A stretch of DNA of 64,000 nucleotides from Alienimonas californiensis (GTDB lineage Bacteria > Planctomycetota > Planctomycetia > Planctomycetales > Planctomycetaceae). Numbering within the stretch: the stretch's first letter is position 1; each line of letters begins with the position of its first letter. Both the position numbers and the translations under genes were made by a program. The DNA lies in contig NZ_CP036265.1 of NCBI RefSeq assembly GCF_007743815.1, forward strand, positions 5,339,823 to 5,403,822. The letters run 5' to 3'. The notes beneath the pieces were generated by a model. The model searched no databases. It saw nothing but the letters and a program-made list of their open reading frames with translations, and was not told the DNA's origin. Shown here in pieces: positions 43,407 to 51,243 of this stretch.

Positions 43407-43768
43407 CCCAGCCGCGTGCGGAGAAGGTGTCGCTGCCGGACCTGCCGGGCGTGCCCTGCCCCTGCGGGACGGCCCGCCGGGCGTTCGCCGACGCCGCCGA
43501 CTTCCCGGCGACGGTGCACCTGACGACGATCTCCGCCGACGCGGAGACGCATCACCACCAGCAGCAGACCGAGGTGTACGTGATCCTCGAATGCGGCCCC
43601 GACGCGGCGCTGGAACTGGACGGGGAGCGCCTGCCGGTCAAACCGCTGGACGCGATCCGCATCCCGCCCGGCGTGCGGCACCGGGCGGTCGGGGCGATGC
43701 GCGTGCTGATCGTGTGCAGCCCGAAGTTCGACCCGGCGGACGAGTTCGTCGAACTTCGCTCGACCTAA
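43403..43768 (+). CDS. small cupin-domain protein
   Basis: 121 residues with an ATGA overlap to the previous gene. A cupin barrel: ETHHHQQQTEVYVILECGP is motif 1 (His-His and Glu as metal ligands), and PLDAIRIPPGVRHRAVGAM is motif 2 (PxGxxH). With its size it is a single-domain cupin, possibly a metal-dependent isomerase or sugar/phenolic enzyme. N-terminal VPCPCGTARRAF carries two Cys. No partner enzyme other than the EEP gene is apparent. The stop codon lies within a palindrome shared with 59071-59100. Confidence 0.86.
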   Translation: MTQPRAEKVSLPDLPGVPCPCGTARRAFADAADFPATVHLTTISADAETHHHQQQTEVYVILECGPDAALELDGERLPVKPLDAIRIPPGVRHRAVGAMRVLIVCSPKFDPADEFVELRST

Positions 43769-43793
43769 GCCGGACGCATGCGTCCGGCATAGC
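43764..43793. repeat. palindrome between convergent genes, copy 1
   Basis: Left half CCTAAGCCGGACGCA is identical to the left half at 59071. The right half TGCGTCCGGCATAGC differs from perfect by two bases. It includes the cupin stop codon and lies before the end of the facing DUF2007 gene. A likely shared terminator. Confidence 0.75.
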
Positions 43794-43799
43794 CACTGT

Positions 43800-44111
43800 C
43801 TACTCCTCTTCGCGGTAGGGGTGGAGGCGGTGGTCCTCCTCGATTTCCGCCCGCATTTCGCGGATCAGACGGGAGGCGACCTCGGCGTCGTGCTCGCGGA
43901 CCCAGAGCTTCGGTTCGGTCCGGCTGCCCAGCGGGATGCCGCCGCCGCCCACGCCGGAGCCGGGCTGCACGACGTTGCAGGGAATGCCGGCCTCGTTGAG
44001 GGCCGCGGCGAGACCGCTGGCTTCGGCGTCGTCGCCGCAGCTGGCCACCTCGACGATTTCCTCGTCGTCGGACGGGTTCCAGGCGGGCGCGGGGGAGTCT
44101 GGAGTGTTCAT
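43800..44111 (-). CDS. DUF2007-type putative signal-transducing protein
   Basis: 103 residues from the ATG at 44111, chosen over an in-frame upstream ATG because it aligns with the usual short N-terminus. EEIVEVASCGDDAEASGLAAALNEAGIPCNVV matches the start of DUF2007 (GlnB/ferredoxin-like small fold), followed by LWVREHDAEVASRLIREM. An acidic C-terminal tail ends the protein. The family is small, cytosolic and of unknown function. It is divergent from the P450 gene, sharing about 153 upstream bases. Confidence 0.75.
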   Translation of the reverse strand: MNTPDSPAPAWNPSDDEEIVEVASCGDDAEASGLAAALNEAGIPCNVVQPGSGVGGGGIPLGSRTEPKLWVREHDAEVASRLIREMRAEIEEDHRLHPYREEE

Positions 44112-44264
44112 CGCCGTATCGTAACCGACTAACCCGTCGCTTTGCCCGTACCACATCGGCAGACTGGGGGGAGTGAACGGGGCGGGCGTTGACCGACGGG
44201 GGCGGGATGCACTACTCCTTCATAGAAGTCCCTTTTCCGGTCCGTTTGCGCCTGGACGCGCCCC

Positions 44265-45797
44265 ATGCAGCCCCACGCGAACCACGCCGGCTGTCCGTTC
44301 GCCGCCGCCGCCGCCGCCGCTGCTGTCGGCGGGGCCGGCGGCGACGCCGAACCGACCGCCGCCCCGTCGATCCCGATGGCGCCGCCCGCGGGCAAGCCCA
44401 TCACGTTGGGCGACCTGCGCGAGTTCCCGGCCGATCCCGCCGCCTGCATGATGCGGCTGTACAGGAAGCACGGGTCGCTGGCCCAGTTGCGCGCCGAGGA
44501 CGGAATGTCGCTGACGTTCGTCTTCAGCCCGGAGCTGAACCGGACGGTCCTGAGCGACGGCAAGCGCTTTCACAGCAAGTTCTTCGCCATCCGCGGCAGC
44601 CGCCGGAGCGCCCAGCGCCGCGTCACCAGCGGCCTGCTGACGATGAACGGCGCCGACCACAAACGGCATCGCCGGATGGTCATGGAGCCGTTCTCCAAGC
44701 GGATCATGCCGGCCTACCACGAGGCGATCTGCGACCTCACCGCCGACCTGCTGAACGACTGGACGCCCGGCGGCGCGATCGATCTCCACGAGGAGATGAA
44801 CGGCTACATGCGGAAGCTGACCAGCGCCATCCTGTTCGGTCTGGACGACCCGGAGCTGGCCTACCGCACCGGCGAGAAGATCGACCGCTGGGTTCATCTG
44901 AACCACAACACCGGCCTGGGGGCGCTGGTCTCCGACGCCGGCTACCTGGAGAGCTACGACGAGCTGCTCGACCTCGCCGAGAGCCTCGAGGGGGACATCG
45001 AAGCGATGATCAAGGCCCGCCGCGGCCGCCCCCCCGGCCGCGACGTGCTGAGCATCCTGATCGACGCCGCGGAGCAGGACCCCGAGGGCGGCGGCATCAC
45101 GGACTCGGAACTGATCGGCCACGTCACGCTGTTATTCGGAGCGGCCCACCTGACGACCGCCCACAGTCTGACCTGGACGCTGTTCCTGCTCGCTCAGCAC
45201 CCGGAGATCGCCCGGACCCTCGCGCGGGAAGTCGCCGCGGGCGTGGCCGGCGACGCCGCCACCCCTGGCGAGGCGGACGCCCTGCCCCTGCTGGACCAGG
45301 TCATCAAGGAATCGATGCGCTGCCTGCCGGCCAGCGGCTACAGCCAGCGGTTGACGGCGGAGACGGTTGAACTCGGCCCGCTGACGTTGGCGCCCGGCTC
45401 GACGGTCATCTTCAGTCAGTACGTCACGCACCACCTGCCGGAACTTTACGCCGACCCGATGCGGTTCACGCCGGAGCGGTGGGAGGACCTCAAGCCGCCC
45501 TCCTACGGCTACATCCCCTTCGGCAGCGGCCCGCGGCTCTGCCTGGGGGCGATGCTGGCGACGACCGTGTTGAAGACGGTCATCCCCAGCGTGCTGAAGC
45601 GCTACCGGCTCTCCTGCGTGACCGACAGCACGGTGAACGCCAAGATCGTCTCCACGATGCTCGGCCCCACCACGACCGTGCCGATGGAAGTCCACCCCGC
45701 CGACGGCCTTTGGCAGCACCGCCCGGTGCACGGCAACGTCAACACGCTGGTGGACCTGTCGCACACCCACGCCCAGCCGCTGCGCAAAGCGGCGTAG
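44265..45797 (+). CDS. cytochrome P450
   Basis: 510 residues, of normal length. Glu349-x-x-Arg (ESMR) is the K-helix motif. Haem loop FGSGPRLCLGA has its ligand Cys at residue 426, and FTPERWEDL lies before it. The I-helix reads LFGAAHLTTAHS, close to (A/G)Gx(D/E)T(T/S) but with His in place of the usual acidic residue. The N-terminal 45 residues are an Ala-rich low-complexity leader with no clear membrane anchor, so it is probably soluble. No ferredoxin or reductase gene is nearby. The substrate is unknown. It is divergent from the DUF2007 gene and followed by a long inverted repeat. Confidence 0.95.
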   Translation: MQPHANHAGCPFAAAAAAAAVGGAGGDAEPTAAPSIPMAPPAGKPITLGDLREFPADPAACMMRLYRKHGSLAQLRAEDGMSLTFVFSPELNRTVLSDGKRFHSKFFAIRGSRRSAQRRVTSGLLTMNGADHKRHRRMVMEPFSKRIMPAYHEAICDLTADLLNDWTPGGAIDLHEEMNGYMRKLTSAILFGLDDPELAYRTGEKIDRWVHLNHNTGLGALVSDAGYLESYDELLDLAESLEGDIEAMIKARRGRPPGRDVLSILIDAAEQDPEGGGITDSELIGHVTLLFGAAHLTTAHSLTWTLFLLAQHPEIARTLAREVAAGVAGDAATPGEADALPLLDQVIKESMRCLPASGYSQRLTAETVELGPLTLAPGSTVIFSQYVTHHLPELYADPMRFTPERWEDLKPPSYGYIPFGSGPRLCLGAMLATTVLKTVIPSVLKRYRLSCVTDSTVNAKIVSTMLGPTTTVPMEVHPADGLWQHRPVHGNVNTLVDLSHTHAQPLRKAA

Positions 45798-45802
45798 GGG
45801 GG

Positions 45803-45892
45803 GAATTTCCAAGGCACAAGAAATCAAGAACCAAATCTCGGCTTCGCCGCACTGACGTATTGCTTCTTGATTTCTTGGTGCTTGGAACTTCC
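45803..45892. repeat. long AT-richer inverted repeat between convergent genes
   Basis: Arms of 24 bases (45807-45830 and 45864-45887), beginning TTCCAAGGCACAAGAAATC and ending TTGGAA, with about two mismatches and weaker pairing outward to 45803 and 45892. The loop is 33 bases. It contains TCAAGAACCAA, also present in the repeat at 63667-63741. It separates the P450 and dus genes. Confidence 0.75.
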
Positions 45893-45902
45893 GCGAAGCG
45901 GC

Positions 45903-47042
45903 TCACCAGCGTTCGACCGGCCCCTTGGGCACCGGGACGTGCATGTCCGGCAGCAGGCCGGTGCGGGTGAGTTGGCCGACGGGGCCCTCGTCCCACACCC
46001 GTTGCAGGGCGGCTTCGAACTCCGCCCGGGTCTTGGCCTGCTGAACGACGCCGCGCAGTTCGGCCCGGACCTTCATCGCCTTCAGGTACCAGTGGGCCAT
46101 CTTGCGGAACCGGGGCACGGCCCGCTCCTCGCCGTGGCGGTCGCACAGGTCGCCGAACTGCCGTTTGAGCAGGTCCATCCGGTCCGCGAACGACCCCGGC
46201 GGGTCGAACCGGCCAGTCGTTTCCCACTGAATCAGTTGGCGGAAGATCCACGGGTTCGCCAGGGCCCCGCGGCCGACGCTCACGCCGTCGCAGCCGGTCT
46301 CCTTCAGCATGCGGTCCGCGTCGGCGACGGTGCGGACGTCGCCGTTGCCGATGACCGGGATGCTTCGCACCGCGTCGCAGACCGCGGCGATCCCCGGCAG
46401 GCTGATCGTGCCGCTGAACCCCTGCGCCCGGGTGCGGCCGTGGATCATCACCGCAGTCACGCCGCAGTCCTCGAACCGCCGGGCGAAGGTGGGGGCGGTG
46501 AGCCGCGAATCGTCCCAGCCCAGCCGCATCTTGACGGTCACGGGCACGCTCACGGCCTGCACCACGGCGGTCACCAGATCGGTCGTGCGGCGGGTGTCCT
46601 GCATCAGCTTCGAGCCGGCCCCCGTCTTGCAGACGCGGTCCACCGGGCAGCCCATGTTGATGTCGATCGAATCGACGCCGCGGCCCTCGACCAGCTTGGC
46701 GGCCTCGCTCATCAGGTGGGCGTCGTTCCCGAACAACTGCACGGCGAACGGTGAGTCGCCGGGGCCGGTCTCGATCAGTTCGAGGCTCTTCACGCTCCCT
46801 TCCAACAGCCCCCGGGCGTTGACGAGGTCCGTCGTCCCCAGCCCCACCCCGCCCAACGACCGTGCGATGCGGCGGAACTCCAAATTCGTGAACCCGGCCA
46901 GCGGCGAGAGCAGCCAGCGCGTCGGTAGTTCGAGCGACCCGAAATGGAGCGTCTGAGGAGAGCGCTCCCCCGGGTTCGCCGTCGCCGGTAGGCGGCGTGC
47001 GTCCGGGGTGCGGGTCGGCGTCGGGGCGATCGTCGCGGTCAT
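45903..47042 (-). CDS. tRNA-dihydrouridine synthase (DusB-like)
   Basis: 379 residues. Flavoenzyme TIM barrel of the Dus family: LLSPLAGFTNLEFRRIAR, DINMGCPVDRVCKTGAGSKLM (catalytic Cys in MGCP and RNA-binding tail), TVKMRLGWDD, MIHGRTRAQGFSG and PVIGNGDVRTVADADRML with GRGALANPW. It reduces uridines in tRNA D-loops with NADPH and FMN. The 30-residue Pro/Thr-rich N-terminus is unusual but harmless. It lies downstream of pheT, separated by a hairpin. Confidence 0.93.
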   Translation of the reverse strand: MTATIAPTPTRTPDARRLPATANPGERSPQTLHFGSLELPTRWLLSPLAGFTNLEFRRIARSLGGVGLGTTDLVNARGLLEGSVKSLELIETGPGDSPFAVQLFGNDAHLMSEAAKLVEGRGVDSIDINMGCPVDRVCKTGAGSKLMQDTRRTTDLVTAVVQAVSVPVTVKMRLGWDDSRLTAPTFARRFEDCGVTAVMIHGRTRAQGFSGTISLPGIAAVCDAVRSIPVIGNGDVRTVADADRMLKETGCDGVSVGRGALANPWIFRQLIQWETTGRFDPPGSFADRMDLLKRQFGDLCDRHGEERAVPRFRKMAHWYLKAMKVRAELRGVVQQAKTRAEFEAALQRVWDEGPVGQLTRTGLLPDMHVPVPKGPVERW

Positions 47043-47060
47043 GGGGCGATCATACGGAAA

Positions 47061-47104
47061 GAACCGCGACCGTCAGGGAGCCGGCGCCCTGACGGTCGCG
47101 GTTC
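47061..47104 (-). terminator. strong hairpin between pheT and dus
   Basis: Perfect 18-bp stem GAACCGCGACCGTCAGGG / CCCTGACGGTCGCGGTTC with an 8-nt loop. It begins 7 bases after the pheT stop and lies 19 bases upstream of the dus start, so it can end the pheT transcript or attenuate dus. Confidence 0.8.
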
Positions 47105-47111
47105 CAGTAGG

Positions 47112-49169
47112 CTACTCCCGCAACTCCGCCCCGGCGGCGGCGCTGACGGCGTTCACCACCTGGACGACGGCGGCGTCGACCTCTTCGCCGGTGAGGGTGC
47201 GGTCGGATGAGCGGAAGGTCAGGCGGGCGACGAGGCTCTTCTTGCCGGCCGGCAGCTTGTCGCCGCGGTATTGGTCGGCGAAGGCGACGTTCCGCAGCAG
47301 CGGACCGCCGGCGTCGCGGGCGGCGGCGGCGAGGGCGGCCCAGGGGGTTGCCTCGTCCAGCACGAAGTTCAGGTCCCGCTCCACCGTCGGGAACTGCGGC
47401 GGCGGGCTGACCTGCGGGACGAACTCGCACAGCCCCTCCAGCGGGGCGAGGTCCAGTTCGCACAGCGTCACGCTCCCGCGGAGGTTCCACGGGTTCGCCG
47501 ACAAAATCTTCTCGTCCCCCTCCCCCAGCCAGCCCCAGCGGGCGCCGTTCAGCTTCAACTCGGCGGCCCGGCCTTTGGCGAAGGGGGCGTGGTCGCAGGG
47601 TTCGGCGGTCAGTTCGGCCATCACGCCGAGGCGCGCAAGCAGCGTTTCCAAGACGCCCTTCGCCTGGAAAAAGTCCCAGCCGCAGACGAAGCCGAGGCGG
47701 GACGGTTCCGCGGCCGGGTCGCCGGGGTCGGCGGCGAGGTAGGCGCTGGCCAGTTCGAACAGGGCGACGTTCGCGTTGCCCTTCCGTTCGTTCTCCCGCC
47801 GGGCCTTCACCAGACCGGGCAGCAGGCTGGGCCGCAGCACGTTCTCCCGCTTGCGGCTGCTGTGCGCGACGGTGAGCAGGGGCCGGCTTTTTGGGGAATC
47901 GGCGCCGTCCGGGCGGAACAGGTTCGCTTCCTGCTCCGAGGTGAAAGTGAGGGTGTACGCCTCGAAGGCGCCGTAGGCGACCAGCGTGTCGCGGATCACG
48001 TCCGCGACGAGGTCCCGCACCGGCGTGACGGCGACGGCGGTGGGGATGACGGCGTCGTCGGGGACCTGCTCATAGCCGTGGATGCGGGCGATCTCCTCGA
48101 TCAGGTCCGCCTCGCGGGTCACGTCGCGGCGGCGCCAACCGGGGGGGCGGAAGGCGGCGGAGCCGTCGTTCCGCTCGACTGTCTCGAAGCCGAGGCGGTT
48201 GAGGATCGCTTCGCTCTCCTCGGTGCTCACCGCCATGCCCAGCAGGGCCGGGACGCGGTGGAACCGCAGCGGGACCGAGTCCGGCTCGGTCGGCGGCGTG
48301 CCGGCGATGGTCACGCCCTCCTCCAGCGTCCCCCCGGCCAGTTCGATGATGAGGGCCGCGCACCGCAGGCTGTGGGCGTTCAGGGCGGAGACGTCGACGC
48401 CGCGCTCGAACCGATGGCTGGCGGCGGTGAGCAGGTTCAGCCCCCGGGCGGCGTCCCGCACCATCTTCGGGCTGAAATCGGCGGCTTCGAGCAGCACGTC
48501 GGTCGTGCCCGCGCCGATCTCGCTGTCCTCGGAGCCCATCACCCCGGCGACGGCGACGGGATGATCTTCGTCGGCGATCACGCCCGTGCCGGCGGGCAGT
48601 TCGTACTTCTTCCCGTCGAGGGCGGTGAACGGTTCGCCCTGCTCCGCCCGCCGGACGACGATGCGGCCGCCCTTCAGCTTCGCCAGGTCGAAGGCGTGGA
48701 ACGGCTGGCCGGTTTCGAGCATCGCCAGGTTGGTGGCGTCGGCGACGTTGTTGACGCTCCGCTGGCCCAGTGCCGCCAGCCGGTCCTTTACCCACTGGGG
48801 GCTCTCGCCGACCTTCACCCCGCGGATCACGCGGGCGGTGTAGATCGGGCAGAGGTCCGGGGCCTGGATCTCGACGGGGATCGAGGCCTGAGAAGAACTC
48901 GCGCCGCCTAACGGCGACGGCGAACCTTGGGGGGCGTTGAGTTTTTCGCCGTAGAGGACGGCGATTTCGCGGGCGACGCCGACGTGGCCGAGGCAGTCGC
49001 CGCGGTTGCTGGTCACCTCCAGGTCGATCACCACGTCGTCGCCGGTCTCGCCGGCGAAGGGCTCCACGCCCTCCAGGTTCAACCCGGACATCGTGAGCCG
49101 GTCCGTCAGCTCGTCCAGATCGGACGGCAACGCGACGAGTTCGGAGAGCCAGTTGCGGCTGACGAGCAT
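47112..49169 (-). CDS. pheT: phenylalanine--tRNA ligase beta subunit
   Basis: 685 residues. Start MLVSRNWLSELVALPSDLDEL, then directly DLEVTSNRGDCLGHVGVAREIA of the B1 domain; bacterial PheT usually has an OB-fold tRNA-binding domain (about 100 residues) in between, which is missing. B3/B4 appears as YTARVIRGVKVGESPQWVK, GQPFHAFDLAKLKG, and PVAVAGVMGSEDSEI. The synthetase-like core has TAASHRFERGVD, then LFELASAYL and the ferredoxin-like C-terminal domain (TVERDLNFVLDE, and KSLVARLTFRSSDRTLTGEE). The alpha subunit is not in the window. Residues around SPSPLGGASSS contain an inserted repeat. Confidence 0.95.
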   Translation of the reverse strand: MLVSRNWLSELVALPSDLDELTDRLTMSGLNLEGVEPFAGETGDDVVIDLEVTSNRGDCLGHVGVAREIAVLYGEKLNAPQGSPSPLGGASSSQASIPVEIQAPDLCPIYTARVIRGVKVGESPQWVKDRLAALGQRSVNNVADATNLAMLETGQPFHAFDLAKLKGGRIVVRRAEQGEPFTALDGKKYELPAGTGVIADEDHPVAVAGVMGSEDSEIGAGTTDVLLEAADFSPKMVRDAARGLNLLTAASHRFERGVDVSALNAHSLRCAALIIELAGGTLEEGVTIAGTPPTEPDSVPLRFHRVPALLGMAVSTEESEAILNRLGFETVERNDGSAAFRPPGWRRRDVTREADLIEEIARIHGYEQVPDDAVIPTAVAVTPVRDLVADVIRDTLVAYGAFEAYTLTFTSEQEANLFRPDGADSPKSRPLLTVAHSSRKRENVLRPSLLPGLVKARRENERKGNANVALFELASAYLAADPGDPAAEPSRLGFVCGWDFFQAKGVLETLLARLGVMAELTAEPCDHAPFAKGRAAELKLNGARWGWLGEGDEKILSANPWNLRGSVTLCELDLAPLEGLCEFVPQVSPPPQFPTVERDLNFVLDEATPWAALAAAARDAGGPLLRNVAFADQYRGDKLPAGKKSLVARLTFRSSDRTLTGEEVDAAVVQVVNAVSAAAGAELRE
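48900..48924. repeat. in-frame dispersed repeat inside pheT
   Basis: A 25-base copy beginning CGCGCCGCCTAACGGCGAC on the plus strand, matching the reverse complement of the left arm at 54644-54668 with one difference (T/C). It is part of a 30-odd-residue low-complexity insertion between the first and second domains of PheT. Confidence 0.7.
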
Positions 49170-49245
49170 GGAGAACCGAGCGGGCGAGCGTGGGGCGTTA
49201 GCCCCATGAGGGCCAAACGGGGAGGGCGGACGCGGGCGGCGAAGA

Positions 49246-50628
49246 CTACGACTCCGGCGGGGCGTCCTCCACCCGCACCAGGTCCACCTTGCGGTTGTCG
49301 GCCTCCAGCACGGTCACGCGGACGCCCTTCCAGTCGAAGGTTTCGCCGGCGTTGGGGACGCGGGTCAGCTCGCTGAGGACGAACCCGCCGAGGGTGTCGA
49401 AGTCGCCGTCTTCCGGCAGGGAGAAGCCGGCCGTCTCGTTGAAGTCGTCGGTGCGGACCCAGCCCTCGACCTCGAAGGAGCGGGGCAGCGGCGTGCCGTT
49501 GACCTTCGCCGCCCGCAGACGGCTGCGGCGGTCGCGGGGATCGCCGTCCCCTTCCGGCAACGGGGCGGAGAGGCGGCGGATGCCGGTCTCGGCCTCGGTG
49601 ATCGGGTCGTGTTCGTCGACGATCTCGCCGACGATCTCCTCCAGCAGGTCTTCCATCGTGACGAGCCCCGCGACCCCGCCGTATTCGTCGACGACCAACG
49701 CGAGGTGCGTCTGCTCCGTCTTCATCCGGCTCAGCAGGGTGTCGAGCTTGGTGGCGTCGGGGACGAACAGCGGCTCCCGGGCCAGTTCCGCCACGCTGGG
49801 GACCGGGCCGTCCCCGGCCCGCGAGGCGCCCAGCGAGGCGAGCAGGTCCTTGGCGTAGAGCACGCCGCGGATGTCGTCCAAACTCTCCCCGTGGACCGGC
49901 AGGCGGCTGTGACCGCGGGCCATGAAGAGTTCGCGGGCCTCCTCCAGCGTGGCGGTCGCCGGGACGGTGTCCATCGCGGTGCGGGGGGTCATCACCGCGG
50001 CGACGTCCTCGTCGTGCAGTTCGATCACCTGACGGATCATGCGGCCGGCGTCGATCTCCAGCAGGCCCTCGCGCTCGCCCTCGTCCACAACGCTCTTGAG
50101 TTCGTCGTTCAGCACGCTGGCGTCGTCGCGGTCCGGGTCGGCCCGGCCGGCGAGCCGGTGCATGGTGCGGTCCAGGTAGTTGGAGAGCGCCACGAAGGGG
50201 GCGAAGGGCTTCGCCAGCACGCTGGCCAGCGGCCAGGCGCGAGCCAGTAGGGCCTCGGAGGTGACCCGGGCCACGGTCCAGGGCAGCACGCTGAGCAGCA
50301 GCACGGCGATCGCGGTGAACGCGGCCCACTCCGCCCAGGTCTCCCACCGGCGCCAGACGGCTTCGTCGGCGTGCCCCGGCAGCGGCAGGCCCAGCCCGCC
50401 GGCCGCCAGCAACAGGCAGGCGGCGTTCAGCACGAACGTCGCGGCCCGGGTGACGACCAGCACGGATTCGCGGTTCTTCAGCACCTCCCCGAAACGATCG
50501 TCGAGGCCGCGTGCGGTGCAGAGGTCGTGGAGTTTGCCGCGCGAAAACTCCCGCAGACTTTGCGTGAAGACGCCGCAGACAAACGCCGCCGCCCCGGTCA
50601 GGGCGGCGTACAGCAACGGGGGTTCCAT
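49246..50628 (-). CDS. CorC/HlyC-type CNNM-domain protein
   Basis: 460 residues. CNNM (DUF21) membrane domain in the first 170 residues with about four segments (LLYAALTGAAAFVCGVF, LNAACLLLAAGGLGL, and AAFTAIAVLLLSVLPW). Then a CBS pair (VAAVMTPRTAMDTVPATATLEEA, and LALVVDEYGGVAGLVTMEDLLEEIVG), and the C-terminal CorC_HlyC FAD-like domain (WVRTDDFNETAGFSLPEDGDFDTLGGFVL). The family is linked to magnesium/cobalt efflux or membrane stress. It belongs to the phoH-pgpH-ybeY-corC neighbourhood, 33 bases after ybeY. Confidence 0.93.
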   Translation of the reverse strand: MEPPLLYAALTGAAAFVCGVFTQSLREFSRGKLHDLCTARGLDDRFGEVLKNRESVLVVTRAATFVLNAACLLLAAGGLGLPLPGHADEAVWRRWETWAEWAAFTAIAVLLLSVLPWTVARVTSEALLARAWPLASVLAKPFAPFVALSNYLDRTMHRLAGRADPDRDDASVLNDELKSVVDEGEREGLLEIDAGRMIRQVIELHDEDVAAVMTPRTAMDTVPATATLEEARELFMARGHSRLPVHGESLDDIRGVLYAKDLLASLGASRAGDGPVPSVAELAREPLFVPDATKLDTLLSRMKTEQTHLALVVDEYGGVAGLVTMEDLLEEIVGEIVDEHDPITEAETGIRRLSAPLPEGDGDPRDRRSRLRAAKVNGTPLPRSFEVEGWVRTDDFNETAGFSLPEDGDFDTLGGFVLSELTRVPNAGETFDWKGVRVTVLEADNRKVDLVRVEDAPPES

Positions 50629-50661
50629 GGACCTCTGTGGAGGAAAGATTGGGCCGGCAGT

Positions 50662-51243
50662 CTAGCCGGAGCGTTGCCCCTCGGATACGCCCGAACCCCC
50701 ATCGCCGCCGGGAGAACCGTGACCGGGAGGGACGGCGACGTCGCAGGCGGCCAGCGCGGCAGCCTCGGCGGCGCGCATTTCGGAGAGCTGCGCGTCGGTC
50801 TGATCGTCGAACCCGCAGACGTGCAGCGTGCCGTGGGCCACGTACAACATCAGCTCTCGCAGGTCCGCGGACAATTCATGCGGCGGCCAGGCGTGTCCGG
50901 CGGCCTCCCGAAAGGCGTAGTCCGGATTGACGATCACCTGCCCCGACAGCGGATCGCCCGGCGTGCCCGCCCCGCCGAGGGGGAAGCTCAGCACATCGGT
51001 CGTGTAATCGTGCTTCAGCCAGCGGACGTTGAGCGCGTGCATCTCCGCGTCGTGCACCACGGCCAGTTCCAGCTGGGCCGCGACCGCCCCCCCGACCTTC
51101 AGCGCCGCGACCGCCGCGGCGGCGAGGCGGTCGGCGTGCGGGACGGTCTCGTCCACCTCCACCGCCAACAGCGTCTCCCCGGCCAGTTCGTCCCCGTCGC
51201 CGAGCGCCGGGCCGTGACCGGCGTCATCTCCCGGGCCGCCCAT
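50662..51243 (-). CDS. ybeY: endoribonuclease YbeY
   Basis: 193 residues, with a start ATG overlapping the upstream HD-gene stop by one base (TGATG). The N-terminal 20 residues are Gly/Asp-rich. LKHDYTTDVLSFPLG is the family mid motif, and the metal site reads HGTLHVCGFDD. Typical YbeY has HGxLHLxGxDH, so the third His is Asp here. It is a metalloprotein needed for 16S rRNA 3'-end maturation and ribosome quality control. A Gly/Ser-rich C-terminal tail follows. Located in its classical neighbourhood. Confidence 0.93.
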   Translation of the reverse strand: MGGPGDDAGHGPALGDGDELAGETLLAVEVDETVPHADRLAAAAVAALKVGGAVAAQLELAVVHDAEMHALNVRWLKHDYTTDVLSFPLGGAGTPGDPLSGQVIVNPDYAFREAAGHAWPPHELSADLRELMLYVAHGTLHVCGFDDQTDAQLSEMRAAEAAALAACDVAVPPGHGSPGGDGGSGVSEGQRSG

